A stretch of 13,834 bases of DNA. It comes from Waddliaceae bacterium. Lineage in GTDB: Bacteria; Chlamydiota; Chlamydiia; Chlamydiales; SLOH01. Below the pieces are notes generated by a model that saw only the letters and a program-made list of their open reading frames with translations, made no database searches and was not told the DNA's origin. The stretch is from positions 1-13,834 of the forward strand of contig SLOH01000134.1 in the NCBI GenBank assembly GCA_007132595.1, written 5' to 3'. Shown in pieces: positions 8,259 through 13,834 of the stretch. A program made the position numbers and the translations under genes. Position 1 is the stretch's first letter. Every line of letters starts with the position of its first letter.

Positions 8259-8393
8259 TTAATCCTCGTCTTCATGAAATAGTTGATATTTCACATCTTC
8301 CATATCTTCGAATTGTCCATTTTTAAAAAAATACAGGTAGGCAAGCAGCGCAGCAAGCGCAACTAAAAGCGTACTGAACAAAAAAACAATCAT
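8259..8393 (-). CDS. ccoS: cbb3-type oxidase assembly protein CcoS
   Basis: This 44-residue gene is short and easily missed by gene finders. Residues 2-23 are one hydrophobic membrane helix, followed by KNGQFEDMEDVKYQLFHEDED. That matches the CcoS pattern of a single helix, a GQFDDLE-like motif and an acidic LFDDD-type end. CcoS is needed for cofactor insertion into CcoN in organisms where it has been studied, and its presence in the same operon as ccoN and ccoO supports the call. The ATG overlaps the stop of the upstream oxidoreductase gene as ATGA and has a good AGGTGG site (8399-8404) 5 bases upstream. The stop lies 6 bases before the Rieske start. Its separation from ccoN by three genes, including the whole reductase, suggests that reductase and oxidase are made as one unit. 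Confidence 0.85.
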   Translation of the reverse strand: MIVFLFSTLLVALAALLAYLYFFKNGQFEDMEDVKYQLFHEDED

Positions 8394-10294
8394 CCGATCC
8401 ACCTGAAGCTATAATTCATCGCATCCATTGTCACAGCCTGCGTCGGGCACTTCTCAGCGCAAAGTCCGCAGCGGATACAAAGATCTTCATCTTTCAGCAT
8501 GACAGAACCCATCTGTTGCAGCTCATCTTCATTCAGTGTCGTGGAGTCAACGCCGTAAAAATTGTCGACCGCTTGGCGCAAGTTTGCTTCTCCCGAATCC
8601 ATATTCACTTTCGTTAAGGGAACAAGAGTTAGGCAGTTACACGGACATACATCCACGCATCCATTGCATTTAATGCAAAGAGTTCCGTCAAATACAGGGC
8701 TCACATGGCATTGGAGGCAACGACTCGCCTGCTCCTCTGCCTCTTCTTCCGTGTAGTTATTCTCCACCATATTATAGTTATGGCGGCGCAGTTCGGCCGG
8801 CTGCATTTGGGGCGATGCCCATTTTGTTTTTAAATACTCTTTGTCCCTGCCGGGAGAAATCTCTGTAAATTCACCGACAAACTCGCGGTACGGCTTTGTG
8901 CCGAGAAGATCTTCATCAATCGCTCTTGCAGACTCCTGGCCGTGTCGAATGGCGGTAATAAAAAGAGCGGCGCCAAACGCGGCATCTCCTCCTGCATAAA
9001 TCCCCTTGACCGGCGTCCTTCCGGTTCCGCGCTCTGCAATGAGTAGTCCATACTTAGAAAGCAGCTGATTTTTTTCCCGGAATCCGGTAAAGAGGCTATC
9101 GTCAATCGACTGTCCAATCGAAAGTGCAACCGTGTCGCACGGGATTTCAAACTCGCTGTCTTCGACAAACTGCGGAGAAAACTTGCCTTGGTAATCGAAA
9201 AGCGAAGAGATGCGCTGAACTTTAAGCGCGCGAATATTTCCTTCCTCATCGCGTAAAATTTCTTTAGGAGCGACTCGATTGCGAATCACAATCCCCTCTT
9301 CAATTCCGTCTTCAATTTCAAATTCATCAGCGGTTTGTTCATCGCGAGATTCCAGACAAACCATTGTGACCTCATCAGCGCCATTGCGCACAGATGTTCT
9401 TCCAACATCAAAGGCGACGTTTCCCCCGCCGATCACAATCATTTTTTTTCCGATCTTCCACTCTTTCTCAGCGCAAATGACTCGTAAATACTCAATTCCG
9501 CGGATCACATCGGGAGCGTCGGCACCCTTAATCGGAAGCTCACGCGACTTCCAAAGACCTGGCCCCAAATAGACAGCGTCGTACTTTTCATGAAGTTCTG
9601 TTAGTGTAATATCGCGACCAACCTTCATATTGTAGTAAATTTTGGCCCCTAAATGCTCAATAGCGCCGCATTCGTTGATCGAGATGTCATTTTTTAAGCG
9701 ATAGTTCGGAACGCCGTACACAAGCATTCCTCCGGGCTCGGGCATCATTTCGTAAATATCGACTTCGTAACCGAGACGCAAAAGATCGTGCGCCAAAGTC
9801 AATGACGCAACTCCCGCTCCCACACATGCCACTTTAAGTCCATTTTTTTTAGGAGACGTCGAGCCTCTCGCATAGCTATACTCAAGCGATTTGTTGTGCG
9901 CCTCTTTGCCAAGACCGTACCATTCGTCTAAAAAACGCTTTTGCGCGCGAATCGTCAATGTTTTATCTACACGATCCCGTCGACACGCAAGCTCACATGG
10001 AGCTCCGCAGATCATCCCGCAGATAGAGGCAAACGGATTTGGACCTCTTGCAATCTTATAGCCCTCAAGATAGTCGCCCGCGTGAAGCGCGAGCATGTAC
10101 CCCCGAGGGTCCGTATTGACAGGGCAGCCATCACGACAATCGATTTGCCGAAGGTAATAGTCGAGATCGGGTACAACCACGTCGTACATCTCTTGATAGC
10201 TTTTCGTTATTTCCTCATCAAACACAAAAACATCTCCTGTGTGTGGCAATTTAGCAGAGAAAACCTTTTTTTTGAAATAAAAGGGAACATTCAT
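8390..10294 (-). CDS. GltD-like FAD/NAD(P)-dependent oxidoreductase with C-terminal 4Fe-4S ferredoxin domains
   Basis: This protein is related to the small subunit of glutamate synthase (GltD) and has an added ferredoxin tail. I take the ATG at 10294 as start (634 residues); the reading frame stays open to a TTG at 10327. Counting from the TTG, the N-terminal Fe-S cysteines are C64, C68, C103, C107, C111 and C115. An FAD-type GAGVAS loop lies at about 170-175, an NAD(P)-type GGGNVAFD loop at about 300-307, and a second FAD signature (IYAGGDAA) at about 443-450. The tail has CIKCNGCVDVCP (551-562) and CIRCGLCAEKCP (617-628), each binding a 4Fe-4S cluster. There is no export signal, so it is cytoplasmic. 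No glutamate synthase large subunit is present. As first gene of a respiratory operon it may link NAD(P)H or ferredoxin with the chain, but its substrate is unknown. Confidence 0.85.
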   Translation of the reverse strand: MNVPFYFKKKVFSAKLPHTGDVFVFDEEITKSYQEMYDVVVPDLDYYLRQIDCRDGCPVNTDPRGYMLALHAGDYLEGYKIARGPNPFASICGMICGAPCELACRRDRVDKTLTIRAQKRFLDEWYGLGKEAHNKSLEYSYARGSTSPKKNGLKVACVGAGVASLTLAHDLLRLGYEVDIYEMMPEPGGMLVYGVPNYRLKNDISINECGAIEHLGAKIYYNMKVGRDITLTELHEKYDAVYLGPGLWKSRELPIKGADAPDVIRGIEYLRVICAEKEWKIGKKMIVIGGGNVAFDVGRTSVRNGADEVTMVCLESRDEQTADEFEIEDGIEEGIVIRNRVAPKEILRDEEGNIRALKVQRISSLFDYQGKFSPQFVEDSEFEIPCDTVALSIGQSIDDSLFTGFREKNQLLSKYGLLIAERGTGRTPVKGIYAGGDAAFGAALFITAIRHGQESARAIDEDLLGTKPYREFVGEFTEISPGRDKEYLKTKWASPQMQPAELRRHNYNMVENNYTEEEAEEQASRCLQCHVSPVFDGTLCIKCNGCVDVCPCNCLTLVPLTKVNMDSGEANLRQAVDNFYGVDSTTLNEDELQQMGSVMLKDEDLCIRCGLCAEKCPTQAVTMDAMNYSFRWIG

Positions 10295-10353
10295 TCGATT
10301 TTTGTAAAAAAATCCTTGCAACTGCAAAAAAAATATTTTACATAAAAAAGACG
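10295..10353. promoter_or_regulatory. divergent promoter region between the respiratory operon and cfa
   Basis: These 59 AT-rich bases separate two start codons and must carry promoters for both directions unless those lie inside the genes. For cfa a reasonable match is TTGCAA (10316-10321), a 17-base spacer, then TACATA (10339-10344). That would start transcription only a few bases before the ATG at 10354, giving a nearly leaderless mRNA. For the operon (minus strand) I see only weak candidates, such as TTGCAG followed by TACAAA with a 15-base spacer. No FNR-type TTGAT-N4-ATCAA box is present. Confidence 0.4.
10316..10327. repeat. perfect 5-2-5 inverted repeat, possible operator
   Basis: TTGCA-AC-TGCAA is a perfect short palindrome in the middle of the divergent promoter region. 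It overlaps the proposed -35 element of cfa and the possible TTG start of the oxidoreductase gene. A dimeric regulator bound here could control both directions. A repeat this short in AT-rich DNA can also occur by chance. Confidence 0.4.
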
Positions 10354-11469
10354 ATGTTAAAAGAACTGATTGATAAAAAACTTGAAACGGCAGATGTGAT
10401 TGTCAACGGCGAGCGGCCGTGGGATCTCCAAGTGAAAGACCCGCAATTTTACAAAGCCGTTGCCCTTCATGGCTCAATGGGGCTTGGCAACTCCTATGTC
10501 AACGGCTGGATTGAAGCGAATCAACTCGACCTGTTTTTTGAGCACCTTTTAAACAGCCCATTAAGCGAGCAAAAAAATGCGCTCAGCTTTCTTCGTCAAG
10601 TCTTTACAGCAGCTTTTATCAATCAGCAAACAAAAAGACGCTCGCGCGTCGTTGGGGAGCTGCATTACAATTTAGGAAACGATCTTTTCAAGCTGATGCT
10701 TGACCGGCGCATGGTCTATAGCTGTGGATATTGGAAAAAAGCGAAAACGCTTGACGAGGCGCAAGAAGACAAACTCGACTTGATCTGTCAAAAACTGTAT
10801 CTAAAGCCGGGAATGAAAGTACTTGATATCGGGTGCGGCTGGGGAAGTTTTGCCAAGTTCGCAGCGGAGAGGTACCAGGTAGAGGTTGTCGGGGTTTCCA
10901 TTTCCCAAGAGCAAGTGGAGCTTGGAAAGCAGATGTGCCAAGGACTGCCGGTGGATATCAGGTTTCAGGACTACCGCGATGTTGAAGGGATTTTTGACCG
11001 CGTGGTTTCCATTGGGGCATTTGAGCATATCGGCGAAAAAAACTATCACACATTTATGAGTGTTGCAGCCAAGTGCTTGAAAGATGACGGTCTCTTTCTT
11101 CTGCACACCATTGGGCGCAACCGTCCAACAACAGTCATATCACCCACCGACCCTTGGTTTGCGAAAAACATTTTTCCAAACTCGCAGCTTCCCGCAGCTT
11201 CGCAAATTGCAAAAGCAAGCGAGGGAATTTTTATCATGGAAGACTGGCATAATTTTGGACCTGATTACGATAAAACTTTAATGGCGTGGTTTCACAACTT
11301 TGATAATCATTGGGACGAGCTTAAAGACAATTATAGCGAGTCGTTCTATCGCATGTGGAAATACTATCTGCTTGGAAGCGCCGCTGGATTTCGCACTAGA
11401 GGCATGCAGCTTTGGCAAACAGTTTTCTCTAAGCGCGGAGTGCCGGGCGGATATCAGAGCGTAAGATAG
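10354..11469 (+). CDS. cfa: cyclopropane-fatty-acyl-phospholipid synthase
   Basis: This enzyme adds a methylene group from S-adenosylmethionine across the double bond of unsaturated acyl chains in membrane phospholipids. It has 371 residues and is close in pattern to the E. coli enzyme (about 380) over its whole length. The N-terminal lipid-binding domain has the GSMGLGNSYVNGW motif (40-52). The methyltransferase part has HYNLGNDLF (104-112), YSCGYW with conserved C124, the SAM loop VLDIGCGWG (156-164), FEHIGEKNY with E224, and LLHTIG with H251. DNYSESFYRMW (325-335) and QLWQTVFS (352-359) are the usual C-terminal blocks. No key residue seems missing. The enzyme acts at the inner face of the cytoplasmic membrane. 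It is transcribed away from the respiratory operon. Upstream bases offer only a weak ribosome site, consistent with a very short leader. Confidence 0.95.
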   Translation: MLKELIDKKLETADVIVNGERPWDLQVKDPQFYKAVALHGSMGLGNSYVNGWIEANQLDLFFEHLLNSPLSEQKNALSFLRQVFTAAFINQQTKRRSRVVGELHYNLGNDLFKLMLDRRMVYSCGYWKKAKTLDEAQEDKLDLICQKLYLKPGMKVLDIGCGWGSFAKFAAERYQVEVVGVSISQEQVELGKQMCQGLPVDIRFQDYRDVEGIFDRVVSIGAFEHIGEKNYHTFMSVAAKCLKDDGLFLLHTIGRNRPTTVISPTDPWFAKNIFPNSQLPAASQIAKASEGIFIMEDWHNFGPDYDKTLMAWFHNFDNHWDELKDNYSESFYRMWKYYLLGSAAGFRTRGMQLWQTVFSKRGVPGGYQSVR

Positions 11470-11538
11470 AGAAACCATCTTTCAAGTTTTTATCGTATTC
11501 CCACAAAAAAAGGCGCTAAATTTAATAATCTGAGAAAA
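11470..11538. other. spacer between convergent genes, no clear terminator
   Basis: These 69 bases lie between the ends of cfa and the acylphosphatase gene. A terminator for each strand would be expected here. I see only AT-rich sequence with a T run (about 11487-11491) and an A run (about 11503-11509), and no stem longer than about four pairs next to either. Confidence 0.5.
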
Positions 11539-11823
11539 TCAATAGACGATCTTAAACGTATCAAAGCGGTTTTTAGGGGGGGTAATATCTGTTTCAATTG
11601 CAGAGACTTCGCCGGGGGAGTCAGAGCCTTCAAGTCCGTCGATAAATTCAGAGAGTCTTGTCTCCTTTCCTTGTGCAAAGATCTCAACCGATCCGTCCGC
11701 TAAGTTTCTCACAGTGCCTACGATGCCGAGCTGGTCTGCTAGCTGCTTGGTATGAGAGCGAAAAAAGACGCCCTGTACTTTTCCTAAAACGATGGCGTGA
11801 AGCTCTCGAACCTCTTCACTCAT
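11539..11823 (-). CDS. acyP: acylphosphatase
   Basis: This small cytosolic enzyme hydrolyses acyl phosphates such as acetyl phosphate or 1,3-bisphosphoglycerate to carboxylate and phosphate. The 94-residue length is typical. The family signature GKVQGVFFR (14-22) holds the phosphate-binding loop with catalytic Arg22, and GTVRNLADGSVEI (36-48) holds catalytic Asn40. The start overlaps the end of the tRNA-dihydrouridine synthase gene by 8 bases, with a GGAG site 6 bases before the ATG inside that gene, so it is co-transcribed and probably translationally coupled. There is no functional reason in the sequence for the pairing with a tRNA-modifying enzyme. The identification is firm; the physiological substrate is not known for bacterial members in general. 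Confidence 0.93.
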   Translation of the reverse strand: MSEEVRELHAIVLGKVQGVFFRSHTKQLADQLGIVGTVRNLADGSVEIFAQGKETRLSEFIDGLEGSDSPGEVSAIETDITPPKNRFDTFKIVY

Positions 11824-12802
11824 GACTCTCTCCCATCTCTAAAATTAACTCGCGCGCCTCAACAAGGTCATTGACCCGGCTCATGCGACTACGAAACTCT
11901 CTTGTTTGAGCAGACTTCTTTAAGTACCAGCAGCCGACGCGTCGCATGCCAAGCAACGCCCTTCGATCGTTTTGATACTTGACTGTTTTGTCATAATGGT
12001 CAAGAAGCTCTTGTCTGCACATCTCCAAGGAGTAGTCCTCAACGACATCATCTTGGAGCTTGCGGATAATTTCCTCAACAATCCAAGGCTGGCCCATGGT
12101 ACCTCTTGCAACAAGCACCCCGTCGCAGGCTGTTTCATCAAATAGTCGAGTGGCATCATCTGACTCAAATACATCGCCGTTTCCGATCACCTTAATCTCT
12201 TTTGCCACCTCTTTGCAAGCTTTGATATACTCCCATTCGGCAGTCCCTCGATACGCTTGTTTCCGTGTACGGCCATGGATCGTAATCGCTGTTGCGCCGG
12301 CCTCTTCGGCAATCTGAGTGATCAGAGGGGCAACGATATTTTCCTCATCCCAGCCCACGCGAATTTTGACTGTGACCGGTATGTCAACTGCTGCCACCAT
12401 ATTCGTGAGGATTTCCCCGATTAACTCGGGGGTTTTGAGCAGTCCGGACCCACTGCCGTCTTTTGTCACCTTATCAACCGGACAGCCGCAATTTAAATCG
12501 ACAACATCAAAGCCCAACTCCTCAACAATCGATGCCGCAGCGCCTGCAATTTTTGGGTTGCTTCCGCAAAGCTGCGCTCCAATCGGATGCATGTCCCCTG
12601 TATAATCCAGCAGGTGCAGAGTATTTGGATCGTAACGGACGAGCGCCTCCATTTTGACCATTTCACAGAAAAAAAGCCCGGGGCGATATTTCGCGCTCAT
12701 CTGACGAAAGGGCATGTCAGAGCAACCGGCTAATGGGGCGTATAAAATATTGTTCGGCAGTGTAATGCTTCCAAACTGGAAGGGTGTTTTAAGAAATGGC
12801 AT
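11816..12802 (-). CDS. dusB: tRNA-dihydrouridine synthase (DusB-type)
   Basis: This FMN- and NADPH-dependent enzyme reduces specific uridines of tRNA to dihydrouridine. With the ATG at 12802 it has 328 residues, the usual size. The reading frame is open to a GTG at 12835, but that start would sit further inside the upstream gene and gains no recognisable homology. Signatures include APLAGCSDMPFR (about 22-33), NCGCPVDKV with the probable catalytic Cys107 (second Cys of the motif), GSGLL (about 118-122), KIRVGWD, TIHGRTRKQAYRG and NGDVF in the FMN-binding barrel, and VLVARGTMGQPW near the phosphate site. The typical motif has NMGCP; here it is NCGCP. The start overlaps the YggT-family gene by 14 bases and the end overlaps acyP by 8. 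The choice of DusB over other Dus subfamilies is by overall resemblance. Confidence 0.9.
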   Translation of the reverse strand: MPFLKTPFQFGSITLPNNILYAPLAGCSDMPFRQMSAKYRPGLFFCEMVKMEALVRYDPNTLHLLDYTGDMHPIGAQLCGSNPKIAGAAASIVEELGFDVVDLNCGCPVDKVTKDGSGSGLLKTPELIGEILTNMVAAVDIPVTVKIRVGWDEENIVAPLITQIAEEAGATAITIHGRTRKQAYRGTAEWEYIKACKEVAKEIKVIGNGDVFESDDATRLFDETACDGVLVARGTMGQPWIVEEIIRKLQDDVVEDYSLEMCRQELLDHYDKTVKYQNDRRALLGMRRVGCWYLKKSAQTREFRSRMSRVNDLVEARELILEMGESHE

Positions 12803-13046
12803 AGATAAACCCGATGACAAGCCTTTGAATGACACTTAAACATAAAATCGCAATAATCGGACTGAAATCGATCATGCCAAAGGGCGGGATGATCTTGCGA
12901 AAGAAGTTTAAGTACGGATTGGTACAGAAGATAATAAACTGCATGACTTGCGTCTGTTGAAGCTCAGGAACCCAAGACCCCAGGATCCTACCGAAAATTA
13001 AAATCAGATAAACAAAAAAAAGATTATCAATAAGCTCTATTAACAT
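12789..13046 (-). CDS. YggT family integral membrane protein
   Basis: This 85-residue membrane protein has two hydrophobic segments, at about 5-25 and 62-83. Between them lies the family hallmark NPYLNFFRK (43-51) followed by IIPPFGMIDFSP (52-63). GRILGSWVP (19-27) is the other conserved block. YggT proteins are widespread in bacteria and chloroplasts. Work on relatives points to membrane organisation, osmotic tolerance or cytochrome b6 maturation (CCB3), but no general function is established. It is the first gene of the yggT-dusB-acyP cluster and overlaps dusB by 14 bases. The single-domain length is normal for a one-repeat member. Identification as YggT family is firm. A link to cytochrome assembly in this neighbourhood would be speculation. 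Confidence 0.88.
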   Translation of the reverse strand: MLIELIDNLFFVYLILIFGRILGSWVPELQQTQVMQFIIFCTNPYLNFFRKIIPPFGMIDFSPIIAILCLSVIQRLVIGFIYAIS

Positions 13047-13119
13047 AGGATTTGGTGTGCAATTTTTTCTCTAATACGTTAGTATAAATACCAATTATAT
13101 ACAAGTATGCAATTATAAT
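13047..13119. promoter_or_regulatory. AT-rich divergent spacer with candidate promoters
   Basis: These 73 bases separate the YggT-family gene (minus) from the PilM-like gene (plus). Candidate -10 boxes include TATAAA (13083-13088, plus), TATAAT (13114-13119, plus) and TATACT (13081-13086, minus). The plus-strand TATAAT touches the ATG, so as a -10 it would start transcription inside the gene and is more likely chance. For the minus strand TTGCAT (13107-13112) precedes TATACT by 20 bases, longer than ideal. The hexamer GCAATT occurs twice about 50 bases apart. No assignment is firm. Confidence 0.35.
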
Positions 13120-13834
13120 ATGCTTAAGGAATTATTGACCACAAATGCGATTGGGTTAGAATCCGGAATAAAAGAGATCAAGGTCGCAAAAGTTTCTATT
13201 AACGGAGAGACCGTTAGCGTTGACGATCTCTTCAACGTCTCAAGCGACAATCTCAATCTCCTGGAAAATGAACTGATCGCAACGAGTCTCAACGATGTGT
13301 GGGTGCGCCCCTTAAAAATGGTGCTTCAGAAGGAAAAGGAGATTGACCAAGCGCTTGAATTTGAAACGGAACCTCACCTGCCGTTTCCACTGAGCGAGGC
13401 GATCATTGACCGTGTGATCGTTGAAAAAAATTCGGAGGGATCAAAATTAACACTCCTTGCCGCTCGCACCTCCCAAGGAAAAAAACATCTTGCGAAATGG
13501 AATTCTCTTGGGGTAGATCCGGAAAAAGTCACCGCCACTCCTGAGGCTCTTGCTGCTTTCTGCCGTCGATTTGTCAAGTCCAAAGCAGCCCTTGCAGTTA
13601 TTCATGTCGGCGACTCCTACACAACTTGCGCGCTTATCAAAGAGGGAAAACTGCTCGCCTCTAAGGGTTTAAGCGTCACTCCCTCTAGCGACTTGTTTGA
13701 AAATCAAGTGCTTCGCTTATACCTTTCGCTTTCAAAACAGAGAAGAGAGCGCCCCGAGCATGTCCTGTTTACAGGAAATCACGCCCCCTTGCTTGCTGAA
13801 AAAATTGAAACAGCAAAACTCTCCTTAAAAACCG
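13120..13834 (+). CDS. PilM/GspL-like ASKHA-fold protein of type IV pilus or type II secretion, 3' end cut by window edge
   Basis: I translated this by hand because it runs off the right edge; 238 codons are visible. It resembles the actin-like cytoplasmic proteins PilM and GspL that organise the inner-membrane platform of type IV pili and type II secretion systems. Evidence is the pattern IGLESGIKEIKVAKV near the N-terminus (11-25), where PilM has a phosphate-1 loop. Then comes FETEPHLPFPLSEA (81-94), close to the PilM block with EPYLPFP. ALAVIHVGDSYTTCAL (157-172) followed by LLASKGL is a phosphate-2-like strand-loop-strand, and HVLFTGN (214-220) recalls the adenosine loop. The first loop lacks the usual Asp (LESG instead of LDIG-like). 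Neither an SD sequence nor another in-frame upstream start is visible. The family call is moderate; PilM versus GspL cannot be settled from this part. Confidence 0.6.
   Translation, partial: MLKELLTTNAIGLESGIKEIKVAKVSINGETVSVDDLFNVSSDNLNLLENELIATSLNDVWVRPLKMVLQKEKEIDQALEFETEPHLPFPLSEAIIDRVIVEKNSEGSKLTLLAARTSQGKKHLAKWNSLGVDPEKVTATPEALAAFCRRFVKSKAALAVIHVGDSYTTCALIKEGKLLASKGLSVTPSSDLFENQVLRLYLSLSKQRRERPEHVLFTGNHAPLLAEKIETAKLSLKT

Noticed and set aside
10295..10327. Longer start (TTG at 10327) for the GltD-like gene
   Set aside because: It is a TTG codon, would leave only 26 bases to cfa, and adds 11 residues with no family resemblance. The ATG at 10294 is in frame and leaves room for promoters, though its ribosome site is also weak.
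9941..10345. Plus-strand open frame of 134 codons opposite the oxidoreductase gene
   Set aside because: It is antisense to the conserved N-terminal Fe-S region, and its translation shows no domain-like pattern.
10295..10353. FNR/ANR box controlling the respiratory operon
   Set aside because: No TTGAT-N4-ATCAA or close variant was found in the spacer; only the TTGCA palindrome is seen.
11470..11538. Bidirectional terminator between cfa and acyP
   Set aside because: T and A runs are present but no convincing stem flanks them.
12803..12835. Longer GTG start for dusB
   Set aside because: It lies deeper in the YggT-family gene, has no ribosome site and adds no conserved residues. The ATG at 12802 gives the normal Dus N-terminus.
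13107..13118. Upstream ATG at 13107 as the PilM-like start
   Set aside because: It meets a TAA stop after three codons.

Overview
The window is a compact stretch of bacterial chromosome of moderate GC content. I see no RNA genes, insertion sequences, CRISPR arrays or phage genes. Chlamydia-like organisms or other PVC-group bacteria fit the gene mix, but the sequence alone does not settle the organism. It is clearly a Gram-negative-type bacterium with a heme-c-based aerobic respiratory chain.

Positions 1-10294 (minus strand) hold one tightly packed respiratory operon. In transcription order it runs: a GltD-like flavin/iron-sulfur oxidoreductase; the small cbb3 assembly protein CcoS; a Tat-type Rieske protein; a long cytochrome b with b6f-like features; a 1271-residue membrane-anchored cytochrome c with seven CXXCH motifs; CcoN; and CcoO, which is cut off by the left edge. 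Gaps are 30 bases or less and two junctions are ATGA overlaps. The reading is a quinol:cytochrome c reductase (Rieske plus cytochrome b) and a cbb3-type oxygen reductase (CcoN/CcoO) encoded together. The giant heptaheme cytochrome lies between them, where cytochrome c1 and a soluble cytochrome c would normally be expected. This heptaheme-bridged module is the most unusual thing in the window.

Positions 10295-10353 form a short divergent promoter region containing a perfect TTGCA-AC-TGCAA palindrome. From it, a full-length cyclopropane fatty acid synthase gene (cfa, 10354-11469) runs on the plus strand.

Positions 11539-13046 (minus strand) hold an overlapping three-gene cluster: a YggT-family membrane protein, a tRNA-dihydrouridine synthase and an acylphosphatase. 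An AT-rich divergent spacer follows. A plus-strand gene for a PilM/GspL-like ASKHA-fold protein of a type IV pilus or type II secretion system begins at 13120 and runs off the right edge.
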